Source of the DNA: Candidatus Nitrotoga sp. BS
GTDB lineage: Bacteria; Pseudomonadota; Gammaproteobacteria; Burkholderiales; Gallionellaceae
Length of the DNA stretch: 64,000 nucleotides
NCBI RefSeq assembly: GCF_927797785.1
Contig: NZ_CAKMLL010000043.1
Location: 19,803 to 83,802, forward strand
Reading direction: 5' to 3'
Shown: piece by piece, positions 10,263 through 18,980 of the stretch
How positions within the stretch are numbered: position 1 is the stretch's first letter
Layout: every line of letters begins with the position of its first letter
Notes under the pieces: generated by a model
The model's database searches: none
The model's input: only the letters and a program-made list of their open reading frames with translations
What the model was told of the DNA's origin: nothing
Program-made: the position numbers and the translations under genes

Positions 10263-10673
10263 ATGATGAAATTCAAACTCAAGCTGATCTTCGCGCTACT
10301 GGCGCTTGTGATATGCGAGGCGCATGCGGACAACGTGGTTGTCATCGGCCATGCTGGTCTAAATAAGTTGAACGCAAATACCATACAAAGAATATTTACC
10401 GGCAAGATCATCGAAATCGAGGGTAAGCATGTCACAGCGGTAAATCTCAAAGCAGGTGCATTGCGTGATCGTTTCTTGCAGCACTATCTGAATCAGAAAG
10501 ATGACAAATACACCGCTTATTGGACGGTGCGCCGCTTCATTGGTAAAGGTATTCCGCCAAAAGAACTATCGAGTGCCGCCGAAGTTATTCGCTTTGTCCA
10601 AGCTACACCCGGCGCTATCGGATATGTCGATGAAAACGAATTGAAGCCGGACATGAATGTGATAAGCCGCTAA
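10263..10673 (+). CDS. Small PstS-like periplasmic binding-domain protein
   Basis: 136 residues with a signal peptide ending near CEAHA. The mature part (VVVIGHAGLNKLNANTIQRIFTGK, later TPGAIGYVDENEL) matches the short PBP-like proteins related to phosphate-ABC-transporter substrate-binding components. It holds only one lobe and no transporter genes are adjacent, so phosphate transport is not shown. Pairing with the porin-like gene suggests a joint envelope function. A Shine-Dalgarno-like AGGGAGA precedes the double ATG at 10263/10266. Confidence 0.75.
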   Translation: MMKFKLKLIFALLALVICEAHADNVVVIGHAGLNKLNANTIQRIFTGKIIEIEGKHVTAVNLKAGALRDRFLQHYLNQKDDKYTAYWTVRRFIGKGIPPKELSSAAEVIRFVQATPGAIGYVDENELKPDMNVISR

Positions 10674-10715
10674 GGAAGCGTCAATATATTCAATGTTGCC
10701 CAGCGAGTTTTGCCT

Positions 10716-10819
10716 AGTAGCCTTCGAACTTAAAGGAAATCGGCTGCAAATTTAGCTGGGCGGTGTTTATTTCTCTGTTTTTTTGGGCAATAGAACAACT
10801 GTTACCCTGTAAAATTGTT
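10716..10819. repeat. Dispersed intergenic repeat, copy 1
   Basis: This stretch is closely similar to 56689-56795: shared blocks include ATCGGCTGCAAATT, TAGAACAACTGTT and AAAATTGT in the same order and spacing. A degraded right arm may extend to about 10860. See the better-preserved copy for the inverted-repeat structure. Confidence 0.7.
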
Positions 10820-10886
10820 AAAATCACTTAACTCACTAATTTTCATCGTATAGCAATAACTGCTATCAAATAACCGGGAAAAATCT

Positions 10887-11396
10887 ATGACCACTTATAT
10901 GTACACTACGTCCGTACCCGTTTTCAAACAGCTATTGACCAGTCTCAGCGCTATTTTGATCAAGGCTGAAGCATATACTACCGAGAAAAAATTTAAACCG
11001 ACAGTATTATTGGATGCGCGGCTATTCCCTGATATGTTCCCTTTGAACCGCCAAGTGCAAATCGCTACTGATTTCGCCAAGAGCGTGTCAGCGCGGCTGG
11101 CAGATGTCGAGGTGCCAGCGTATGACGATAGCGAACAAACCTTCGCCGAGTTGCAGGCACGAATTAGCAAGGCTTTGTCGTTTATCGAAAGCCTAACGCC
11201 TGCACAATTCGAAGGCAGCGAAACGCGTGAAATTGTGTTACGCCCGGGCACACCGAAAGAGAAAAAAATGGATGGCCACACCTACCTATCCAACTAAGGT
11301 TTGCCGCAATTTTTCTTCCATGTCACAACGGCTTATGCAATTTTGCGGCACAATGGTCTAGAAGTCGGCAAAGGCGATTTTATGGGTGCCTATTAG
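10887..11396 (+). pseudogene. DUF1993 family gene interrupted by one in-frame stop
   Basis: The first 136 codons (10887-11294) encode a DUF1993 protein up to HTYLSN, where a TAA stands at 11295-11297. The same frame then continues without interruption for 32 more residues (GLPQFFFHVTTAYAILRHNG, then LEVGKGDFMGAY) to TAG at 11394-11396. The tail is the expected C-terminus of the family and the read-through product would have the usual length of about 169 residues. A single nonsense codon is therefore the simplest explanation. The function of DUF1993 is unknown; the family is DinB-like in character. The end overlaps the 3' end of the convergent cheW gene by 17 bp. Confidence 0.85.
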
Positions 11397-11862
11397 GGTT
11401 TTTGAGTCTAGAGAACAATTCCAAGCGTTGCTCAAACAAGGCGTCCAGATTAAGAATGGGAACGTTTTCATCTACCAGTTGAAAACATGAGTGAGCGATA
11501 GATGGCCATGCGGACGAATCTTGGGGTAGCAGACATGCTGCATCGTCACCGACGCTCACCGTGCGGAAATAGGCGGATAGCCCTAGGGCGCCCCATCGTT
11601 GCTCGCCGTTTGGTCGGGCAAAGTACGTAACCACCAGCGCAAGTTGGATTTTATCCAGAGAACGTTGGCCGATGAGCGGTGCCAGCTCCACGAATGGAAT
11701 GGCGTGATCCTGCCAAATACAAAGCGAATGACAGTAATCTGGAGCCAGCGGTACAGGTATAAGCTTAGGCGATAGAACGAGTTCAGCGACTTCGTGCAGG
11801 CCGATTGCTGCGTGGTGGCCACTTGTGAACTCAAACAAAACGGCGTTATTCCTTGTATTCAT
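11380..11862 (-). CDS. CheW-like coupling protein (distal)
   Basis: About 160 residues with a divergent CheW fold: VLFEFTSGHHAAIGLHEVAELV at the N-terminus and IPFVELAPLIG in the middle. I chose the Met of MNTRNNAVLFEF as start, because upstream residues overlap the previous gene and do not look like CheW. This start overlaps the preceding CheW gene by 17 bp. It is the last gene of the chemosensory operon. It probably couples or tunes the CheA-receptor array; the low conservation leaves an alternative adaptor role open. Confidence 0.75.
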   Translation of the reverse strand: MNTRNNAVLFEFTSGHHAAIGLHEVAELVLSPKLIPVPLAPDYCHSLCIWQDHAIPFVELAPLIGQRSLDKIQLALVVTYFARPNGEQRWGALGLSAYFRTVSVGDDAACLLPQDSSAWPSIAHSCFQLVDENVPILNLDALFEQRLELFSRLKNPNRHP

Positions 11863-12295
11863 GCCTGCTCTCAGAAGATTTGATGCGACACCACAATGTA
11901 CTGACATCGCAACAAAATGCGATACGCTCTTTTACCTGCACGTAAGCTTTGATCGGTGATTCGGAAATGCTCATGCATGCGGGTAAAGCATGCAGTTTTG
12001 GGTCTTGAATAGGGAGTGATTGAACCGAGTCCACAGTAATGCCGAAGCGGTGCTCATCTGCCTGTAGTACGACAATGTAGCGACAGCGTGTATCGATCTT
12101 GTCTGCCACGACCAATTGTGCAGTCAGCGAATGTACTTCGCATGCATCCCCTGCAATGACCTCGCTCGCTTTCACTTCATCATTTTTACCTTGTAATACG
12201 ATCATATTCTCGAGGGAGACGATCGCGTGTTGGTCGATGAGCAGATCCAGGCCGTCAAAACAGATCAACGCGTACCCGGCTGCGGCCGCGTTCAT
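11846..12295 (-). CDS. CheW-like coupling protein
   Basis: 149 residues with CheW-domain character (ALICFDGLDLLIDQHAIVSLENM; later RYIVVLQADEHRFGITVDSVQSL). It starts 4 nt inside the end of the CheA gene (ATGA-type overlap), so it is translationally coupled to it. Together with the following gene it gives two small CheW-like proteins after CheA, an arrangement reminiscent of ChpC-type accessory coupling proteins of Pil-Chp systems. Confidence 0.78.
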   Translation of the reverse strand: MNAAAAGYALICFDGLDLLIDQHAIVSLENMIVLQGKNDEVKASEVIAGDACEVHSLTAQLVVADKIDTRCRYIVVLQADEHRFGITVDSVQSLPIQDPKLHALPACMSISESPIKAYVQVKERIAFCCDVSTLWCRIKSSESRHEYKE

Positions 12296-15200
12296 TGCAC
12301 TCTGCCGATCGTGCCGTGGATGTGCCCGAGAAGGTCGGTGTCAGTGTAGGGTTTGGTCATGTATACGCTAACACCTGCGAGCTCTGCCTGTTTACGATGT
12401 TTATCCATGGAGCGAGAGGTGATCATGATCACCGGCAGCTCGCGAGTGTCGGCGCGCGCGCGCAGGTGCGAGGTGAGTTCAAGCCCGTTCATGTTTGGCA
12501 TTTCAAGGTCAGTGAGTATTATCCCGGGCATGAAATCTTTTAAAAGCGCGATCGCTTCTAATCCATCCTTTGCTGCTTTCACGTTATATCCTGCATCGCT
12601 TACGAGTTGTACGAGTGATTTGCGCACGCTAAGGGAATCGTCCACAACGAGAATGTCGCGTCGCGTTATCGCTTCAGAGTTGCTTGAGTTAATGGAGGTT
12701 GCGGCCTCGATCAATTGCGGCATGGGAAGACGCAGCAATTCAGCTAAATCGAGCAGCGGTGCGACGGTTCCATCACCCAGAATCGCGATGCCGCCAACGC
12801 CATTAATCTTCTTTACATACCGGCCCGGATCCTTGAGGATCAGGTCACGACCGTCAACAATGCGGTCGACCAGCACCGCATGAATATCAAGGTCGACGTG
12901 AACAAGTAATACGGATTTCGAGTTCATGATTTCTGACGTCATCACGCCGCTGTCATAGCCTATCAGTGCACTCAGAGTTTTTACCGGATAGGTACGTTTT
13001 TGATAGCGCAGGTTTATTTCGCTGCCTATTGATATGAACTCTCCTGCGGCGGGTGGTAATGCTTGGTCCAGCGCATAGCTTGGTACCGCAAAAATCTGGG
13101 TGGAAGATTCTATGAGTAACGCATGCTGGGCGACAAGCGATGCCTGGAAGCGAAGTAGAAACTCGCAACCCTTACCGAACTCGGATCGTACTTCGACCAT
13201 TCCCTTCATGACAAGAAGTCGATCTCGCACTACATCGAGCCCGACGCCACGTCCCGATATTTCATTCGCGCGTTCTCGTGTTGAAAAGCCAGGAAGTAGA
13301 ATCAAGCGTGACAGTTCTTCTTCAGAGACATCCTGGCCGGCTTGCATCAGGCCACGCTCGATTGCCTTGTTTCGGATCGCGCTGTAGTCGAGTCCGTGCC
13401 CGTCATCCCGGCAACGCACAGTGACCGTTTGGCCGCGCCTCGAGAACGTAAGATGAATGGTGGACACCTCCGATTTACCGGCGCGCGTACGTTCATCGGG
13501 TGTCTCAATACCATGATCAATGGCGTTTCGCAGTATATGCAGCAGCGGGTCGACAAGGTTGTTCAGCATGTCTCCGTCAATCAGGATGTCTTCCCCTTCG
13601 ATTATCAGCTTTGCTTTTTTTCCTGTTTGCTGCGAGGTCTGGCGGATGTTGCGGTGCAGGCGAGGGGCGAGGCTTCCTACTGGGCTCATGCGAGTGGTCA
13701 TAGCCATGTATTGAAGTTCGCGCTGTACTCGTTGCGTTTGCTGAAGTACGGCGCCCATCTGCGCCACGTCTTCTTCGATACGTCGACTGAACTCTCTGGT
13801 GTCGGCGGCTTCTTCTGTCAGTGCGCGGGTATTACTCTGAAGCTCGGTGTACTGTTCCATTTCCAGCGCATCAAATATTTGGTCACTGCGAGAGATTTTC
13901 GTTTCACGCAGACTCGAGAGGCCACGGATGTCAACCAGGTTCTCAAGATCAAAAATACGCTGCTGTACCTTGAGGTTCTGACGTAATAAGCCGTTAGTGC
14001 GTTGCTGAGTTTGCTTCACTTGCTCGGTAAGTTGGCCAATCTTTACAGATAGCTCGCCCGTGAGACGGAAGAGTTCGTCCATGGTTGCTACCGGGACGCG
14101 TAATATTGGGGCGACAGGAATCTGGTCGGTCACGTTGTTGGGCAGAGGAGCTTCAGGCAGAGAAGTTTTTTCTTCCCTGAAGGTTTCAGTCAGCGCTTGG
14201 TGTGTCTTGTTGTGGTGGACAGCTTCAATCAAAAGTGGAAGCGTCGTGTTGAGATTGGTGGTTTCTGTTTGAATCGAAAACGTTGCTTCGAGATCAGTGA
14301 TTTCAGTTGGTGCTAGTAGCGAGGCGTCGAGATATGCATTGTCAGCTTGGATCAGAGGTGTCGTGTTGAGATCGTTGGTTTCTGTTTGAATTGCGAACGT
14401 TGCTTCGAGATCGGTGATTTCAGTTGGTGCTAGTAGCGAGGCGACGAGATCTGCATTGTCAGCTTGGATCGGAGGTGTCGTGTTGAAATCGTTGGTTTCT
14501 GTTTGAATTGCAAACGTTGCTTCGAGATCAGTGATTTCAGTTGGTGCTGGTAGCGAGGCATCGAGATCTGCAAGCACAGGCGAAGTGGCATCGATTTCGT
14601 CCTCAATATTTCCTGAGTGAATCCAGCTTGCCCAATCGAGAACCGACTGTAATATTTCCTTCGACTGAGTCTGTGTGGGGGCATCCTCGATCCCGAGCAG
14701 GGAACCTATCATTTGTTCCAGGCAAGCTGTTGCATCGAGCAGTGCATTGGTAAGCGCCAGCGGTGGGCGTTTCTGGTTCTGCTCGAACCATTCGAGAATG
14801 TCCTCAGTGTGGTGCCCGAGCGTCGCAATACCTCGGATGCCGACGATGCTTGCCGAGCCTTTTAACGAGTGTGCAATGCGTTTTGCTGCTGCCATATCCT
14901 CGTTCGTGGCTTCGCCGTCTACAATGTTGCGAATGTAGGTGGAAAGCTCGGCGGCCTGCGTTGGCGCTTCGTGCAGCAGCGCCTCGTACACGCCCCGATC
15001 CACATCTGTTGGCAGGGCGAGCGAGAGGTCTTCATCAGTCGCCACGCGAGGACGTTCCAGCTCCTCGGCCGCTGCTTCTGCGCGTAAATACTCCGCTAGC
15101 ACCGGCTCGGCGGTGAGCGCGATAATGAGTTCGAGATTGCCATCGGCATCCACTGGTGCAGGACAAGGGGGTTGGGAAAAGTGTTCTGCCAAGTGCTCTG

Positions 15201-15537
15201 CGGACTCGAAGTTCGTGATGTCAGCAAGATAGGCGAGCACAAGATCGGGCCAGAGATCGAAGAAGGTTTGCGCCGAGCTGCGTTCTTCCGCGTTAAGCCC
15301 AAAAATGACCACCAGGCATTCCTGTACCTGAGCGCAACAAGACTCCAAGCCGCGCAGCCCGAGCATTCCACAGGTTGAAGCCGTGCGATCAATCTGGCCA
15401 ACATATTGATCGAGTGCGTCGCCGAATGCAGGATCCTCGGGGGTGACTGAACAGATCGTTGCGATCCAACCGGCAAGATCGGTGCGCGCTTCTTCGATTT
15501 CGGTTAGTAGCGCTTCGATGAAATCGCTCATTTGCAT
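12292..15537 (-). CDS. CheA-type hybrid histidine kinase (PilL/ChpA-like)
   Basis: 1081 residues. An N-terminal Hpt-like helical region without a clear His is followed by a canonical Hpt domain (AHSLKGSA, about residues 225-235). Then come three 39-residue repeats (about 320-435), a CheA dimerisation region, HATPase_c (LHILRNAIDHGIE; GRGVGLDVV), a CheW-like domain and a C-terminal receiver (LVVDDS; acceptor Asp in IILTDLEMPNMNG; Lys in MTKPY). This is the architecture of PilL/ChpA-like kinases controlling type IV pili, with fewer Hpt domains than Pseudomonas ChpA. It should phosphorylate the two stand-alone regulators encoded upstream in the operon. ATG 15537 or 15531 are both possible starts. 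Confidence 0.93.
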   Translation of the reverse strand: MQMSDFIEALLTEIEEARTDLAGWIATICSVTPEDPAFGDALDQYVGQIDRTASTCGMLGLRGLESCCAQVQECLVVIFGLNAEERSSAQTFFDLWPDLVLAYLADITNFESAEHLAEHFSQPPCPAPVDADGNLELIIALTAEPVLAEYLRAEAAAEELERPRVATDEDLSLALPTDVDRGVYEALLHEAPTQAAELSTYIRNIVDGEATNEDMAAAKRIAHSLKGSASIVGIRGIATLGHHTEDILEWFEQNQKRPPLALTNALLDATACLEQMIGSLLGIEDAPTQTQSKEILQSVLDWASWIHSGNIEDEIDATSPVLADLDASLPAPTEITDLEATFAIQTETNDFNTTPPIQADNADLVASLLAPTEITDLEATFAIQTETNDLNTTPLIQADNAYLDASLLAPTEITDLEATFSIQTETTNLNTTLPLLIEAVHHNKTHQALTETFREEKTSLPEAPLPNNVTDQIPVAPILRVPVATMDELFRLTGELSVKIGQLTEQVKQTQQRTNGLLRQNLKVQQRIFDLENLVDIRGLSSLRETKISRSDQIFDALEMEQYTELQSNTRALTEEAADTREFSRRIEEDVAQMGAVLQQTQRVQRELQYMAMTTRMSPVGSLAPRLHRNIRQTSQQTGKKAKLIIEGEDILIDGDMLNNLVDPLLHILRNAIDHGIETPDERTRAGKSEVSTIHLTFSRRGQTVTVRCRDDGHGLDYSAIRNKAIERGLMQAGQDVSEEELSRLILLPGFSTRERANEISGRGVGLDVVRDRLLVMKGMVEVRSEFGKGCEFLLRFQASLVAQHALLIESSTQIFAVPSYALDQALPPAAGEFISIGSEINLRYQKRTYPVKTLSALIGYDSGVMTSEIMNSKSVLLVHVDLDIHAVLVDRIVDGRDLILKDPGRYVKKINGVGGIAILGDGTVAPLLDLAELLRLPMPQLIEAATSINSSNSEAITRRDILVVDDSLSVRKSLVQLVSDAGYNVKAAKDGLEAIALLKDFMPGIILTDLEMPNMNGLELTSHLRARADTRELPVIMITSRSMDKHRKQAELAGVSVYMTKPYTDTDLLGHIHGTIGRVQ
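14243..14575 (-). repeat. Three tandem 117-bp repeats inside cheA
   Basis: The block beginning GTCGTGTTGA recurs at 14243, 14360 and 14477, exactly 117 bp apart, and encodes 39-residue units containing APTEITDLEATF and IQTET. Sequence identity between units is high, so the duplications are recent. They lie in the acidic, low-complexity linker between the Hpt and dimerisation domains and keep the frame. Confidence 0.9.
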
Positions 15538-15595
15538 TATCTATCGTCCTTAGGTCGAAGCACGGCGGCACAGGCGTACCGCTGTCATTGCAGGC

Positions 15596-17914
15596 TTAAA
15601 TAACAGCTTGGAGTTTGGGCATGGCGCTCGTACGCTCTGGCATGCTCGACAATCCAAGAACATGAGCGCTAGGTAGCTTGAATACGCCCACCGCTTTTAC
15701 CAATTGTTCGGCGGATCGGGAGAGCAGGTTGGCTTCAGCTGTCTGAGTTGTAATCTGCTCCCCGGTCTTTTCTGCACTACGGCCAAGATCATCAACTTTG
15801 CTTTGCAGAATTTCCGCACTCTTGACCTGTACTTCTAAACTGGCAGCAATTTGCACCACCAAGTCCACCAGATTGTCGGTTGCTTTTTGTGTTTCCGCCA
15901 TTTGAACACCGGCTTTTTCAGCGAATTCGGTTCCTTGTACCACTTGGGAGATTGTTTTGTTCACAGTGTTGATTGTGTCGTTCGTTTCGATTTGAATGTT
16001 ATTTACCAACGTACCAATTTGCGCTGTAGCATTACGTGATGATTCGGCAAGGCGTTGAACTTCCTCAGCGACCACCGCAAAACCACGGCCAGCATCGCCT
16101 GCGACTGCGGCTTGTACGCTCGCATTTAACGCAAGTACGTGTGTACGTTCTGCGATGGTGTTGATCAAGTTCACGATACCGCTAATTTCTTGTGACCGTT
16201 CGCCAAGGCGCTTGATTCGTTTTTCGGTCTCGGCAATCATTTCACGGATTGAGTTCATACCCTGCATTGTTCCGGTTACGGCATTTAGCGCGGAGAGGGT
16301 TGAGCGGGTAGCATCGCCTGACGCAATGTGAGATTTTGCGGTGAGCTGCGCCACGTTGTTCATGGCTTGGGTTGAAGTGGCGAGCTCACGGATCATTTCC
16401 TCAACGCCTTTTCGTTCTATTTCAGAGGTTGCTTGCACCTGGTCGGCCTGTCCTTTGAGTTTGACCGAGGCATTTTCAACTTGGCCGGCAATTTGCATTA
16501 CCCTATAAAGCACTCTGCTCGTTTCTTCCGTGTTCTGATTTACGGCGTCAGACACTGTACCCACGATGTCCTGGGTGACCGGCGCTTTGGCCGTGAGGTT
16601 TTTATCCGAGAGTTTCTGCATGGTCTGCAGGAGCGAAATTACCGAGTCATTGAGTGTTTCGGTTTCTGCTTCAGCTTTGCGTTGCGCTGCCATACGCTCT
16701 TCCAATAGTTGGTTTACCGTCCGTCCTAAATCACCGACTTCATCTTGTGCGTCGATTGAGCCGAGTGCGGTGTTGTCTCCGTGCCGTACCTTTTCAACTG
16801 ATAGCTGTAGTAAGCGCACTGTTGCAGTGATGTTTCGTGTAATTAACAAGGCGAGAAGCGCCGCAAATATAATGAAGGCGATTACTACACCTGATAAAAC
16901 GAACGAACGTTTGAGCAGGCCGTCAACTTTGAGTTGCAATTCGTCATTCAGCACTGCCGTCGCGGTATCGATTAGTTTGAACTGATCGTTAATGCCGCTA
17001 GTGAATTGTTTTACATACTCCGCAGAGCTCAGCTTGATTCGTTGCGCATTAATGATTTCTGCGGCAGCCAGATCGGCCAGGCGTTTTATTTGTTCTTCAG
17101 CGATCTGGTCTTTGCCTGCAATTTTGTTCTTGATGCGCGTTTCTTCTGTCTGCGCTTTATTTAACTGAGTAATCGCTTGATTGGTTTTGGTTACCAATGC
17201 GGAGATTAGCGTTGCCATTGTTGCGCGATCGGTTGAACTGAGCGCCTCATTGTCTAGTTCAGAGCCGGAATTTTGAGCGATGGTAGAACGCTCGGCTTCC
17301 GCAAGTCGGGCGGCTCCAAATGCCCGTGTTTGCCCAAGTGACTCAGATACTTGGGGCAAGTCGGACAGTGCGGCCTGAATTAAAAAATGCGTCGCGGCAT
17401 CTGATTCGAAAGAGAGTTTGTAATGATCCATTAGAAGATCAAGCAAGGTCATCTCGGTAGCGACCAATGTAGAGTGGTCAGTAAATGATTTGCGCGCGTT
17501 TGTGCGTTGGTTCGTGGTTTCGGCTGAAATTCGTGTCCAATTAGCCTTTATCTTGTCCCATATTTCGGCCTGCTTTGCATTGTTGTTATTTTTTACGTAG
17601 GGCTCGAAGGTGTTGATCGCTTGGACGACTTCCGCTTCTTTGGCGGCGCGGTCTGCGGTAACGGCAGTATTTCCGCCGATGAGAGCAGCGGATAAACCGC
17701 GGTGCTGCTGAGTATTCTGTATTAGTTTCAGCAGTTTTGATGCGGGGTCAATTCCGCTAGCCTCGAGCTTGGCGGTCTGAATGGCGGCGGTGGTTTGCGC
17801 CAAAAACAAGTAGGCGGGCACTCCGGCAGCAGGTAGCGCGACAGCGCCCAGAAGCAGGAACTTCTGCCATAGCTTCATCCGGGTAAGGAAGGTGATTTTC
17901 AGCTTTTTTTTCAT
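15596..17914 (-). CDS. Methyl-accepting chemotaxis protein with NIT-like sensor (PilJ-like)
   Basis: 772 residues. A membrane segment near 20-42 is followed by a long helical periplasmic domain carrying IQNTQQHRGLSAALIGGN, which resembles the nitrate/nitrite-sensing (NIT) domain signature. A second membrane segment (about 335-360), a HAMP region and a cytoplasmic signalling domain follow. The hairpin tip region reads GRGFAVVAEEVQRLAESS. It is the only receptor in the operon and sits between CheW and CheA genes, so it is the probable dedicated receptor of this Pil-Chp-like pathway. No CheR or CheB lies in the window, so adaptation enzymes, if used, are elsewhere. The NIT assignment is from motif only. 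Confidence 0.9.
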   Translation of the reverse strand: MKKKLKITFLTRMKLWQKFLLLGAVALPAAGVPAYLFLAQTTAAIQTAKLEASGIDPASKLLKLIQNTQQHRGLSAALIGGNTAVTADRAAKEAEVVQAINTFEPYVKNNNNAKQAEIWDKIKANWTRISAETTNQRTNARKSFTDHSTLVATEMTLLDLLMDHYKLSFESDAATHFLIQAALSDLPQVSESLGQTRAFGAARLAEAERSTIAQNSGSELDNEALSSTDRATMATLISALVTKTNQAITQLNKAQTEETRIKNKIAGKDQIAEEQIKRLADLAAAEIINAQRIKLSSAEYVKQFTSGINDQFKLIDTATAVLNDELQLKVDGLLKRSFVLSGVVIAFIIFAALLALLITRNITATVRLLQLSVEKVRHGDNTALGSIDAQDEVGDLGRTVNQLLEERMAAQRKAEAETETLNDSVISLLQTMQKLSDKNLTAKAPVTQDIVGTVSDAVNQNTEETSRVLYRVMQIAGQVENASVKLKGQADQVQATSEIERKGVEEMIRELATSTQAMNNVAQLTAKSHIASGDATRSTLSALNAVTGTMQGMNSIREMIAETEKRIKRLGERSQEISGIVNLINTIAERTHVLALNASVQAAVAGDAGRGFAVVAEEVQRLAESSRNATAQIGTLVNNIQIETNDTINTVNKTISQVVQGTEFAEKAGVQMAETQKATDNLVDLVVQIAASLEVQVKSAEILQSKVDDLGRSAEKTGEQITTQTAEANLLSRSAEQLVKAVGVFKLPSAHVLGLSSMPERTSAMPKLQAVI

Positions 17915-17954
17915 TTTGTTTCTCCAGTCGGGTCGTAATTTGAGGGCGGGTAAG

Positions 17955-18512
17955 TTAGCCTGATATTCTGCGCGCCATCATTTCGAAGAAGCGGATGTGG
18001 TCGAGCTCCAGCCACACCTGGGCTTCTTCTGCATAAGCGTTCGATATATAGTCGCGGATTGCCTCTGGGAACGCTGGAAGAGGAACTCGATTCGAGACCC
18101 CGAAACGCTTGCGGTTCGGAATGCCGTTAACCACAATGGCGGCGATCGCATCACCGCGACCAAGCACGAGGAGCATTGATTTCGATTTCGTGTCGCATGC
18201 GCCACCGACGAGCGATGCTAGGTCAAACACTGGCACAAGATTACCGTGAAGGTTCACCAGACCGAGTAACCAGCGGCCAGTGTTTGGAAGGCGAAAAACA
18301 GGTAGCATTTCTGAAATTTCGTTTACTTGCGCGTGTGGCACCAGAAACTTAACGTTTTTGACCTCAAAGCCAATCCATTCCTGAGTTGTGGTGAGAGTCG
18401 CTCTGTGCCGTCGATTTAGTCCGATAGTCACGAGTGACCCTGCCGTGCGTGCCGGCTGCAGTGCCACGCTCGGCGCTAGCAGCGAATTAGCAGAATCGTT
18501 TTCGTTTTGCAT
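17955..18512 (-). CDS. CheW domain protein (PilI-like)
   Basis: 185 residues: a 45-residue low-complexity N-terminal tail and a clear CheW domain (EWIGFEVKNVKFLVPHAQVNEI; LLGLVNLHGNLVPVFDLASLVG). It should link the NIT-type receptor to the CheA kinase, as PilI does in Pseudomonas. It lies 41 bp upstream of the receptor gene on the same strand, consistent with one operon. Confidence 0.88.
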   Translation of the reverse strand: MQNENDSANSLLAPSVALQPARTAGSLVTIGLNRRHRATLTTTQEWIGFEVKNVKFLVPHAQVNEISEMLPVFRLPNTGRWLLGLVNLHGNLVPVFDLASLVGGACDTKSKSMLLVLGRGDAIAAIVVNGIPNRKRFGVSNRVPLPAFPEAIRDYISNAYAEEAQVWLELDHIRFFEMMARRISG

Positions 18513-18569
18513 GACTGTCTCGTACAGAATGGATCAGCAATATGGCATTCAAACGTGGGTACAAAATGC

Positions 18570-18932
18570 TCATAACGTGTTGACGAACCTGACGATATCA
18601 TCAGGTGTGTAGGGTTTAACGACGTATCCGCTACCCCCTTGCATTTGGCCCCACATTTTGTCTGCTTTCTGATCCTTGCTGGTAACAAATACGATAGGGA
18701 TATCTTTGGTCATGGGGTCTTTTTTCAAAGCGCGGGTCGCGGCAAAGCCATCCATATCTGGCATGTTTACGTCCATGAAGATCAGATCCGGCTTCTCGGA
18801 TTTGGTCATCTCGATCGCTTCCTTGCCATTGGCGGCGGTGACGACAAAGCGGCCTGTGCCGATTACGATTTTTTGAATATTGACAAGATCGGTATGTGAG
18901 TCGTCGACGCAAAGAACTTTCTTGACTGTCAT
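18570..18932 (-). CDS. Single-domain response regulator (PilH-like)
   Basis: 120 residues consisting only of a receiver: VLCVDDSHTD (acidic pair), acceptor Asp in LIFMDVNMPDMDG, conserved VTSK, and Lys in VVKPY. Its length and place beside CheW and MCP genes fit PilH/PilG regulators of twitching motility. A Shine-Dalgarno GGAG precedes the ATG (complement of CTCC at 18940-18943). Confidence 0.92.
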   Translation of the reverse strand: MTVKKVLCVDDSHTDLVNIQKIVIGTGRFVVTAANGKEAIEMTKSEKPDLIFMDVNMPDMDGFAATRALKKDPMTKDIPIVFVTSKDQKADKMWGQMQGGSGYVVKPYTPDDIVRFVNTL

Positions 18933-18980
18933 GGTTGCTTCTCCTTTAATTGGATTGAGTTAAATATAATGCGGTCGAGG

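Noticed and set aside
11295..11297. Recoding of the DUF1993 stop as a special amino acid
   Set aside because: The codon is TAA, not TGA or TAG, and the residue position is not catalytic in any known sense; a nonsense mutation is simpler.
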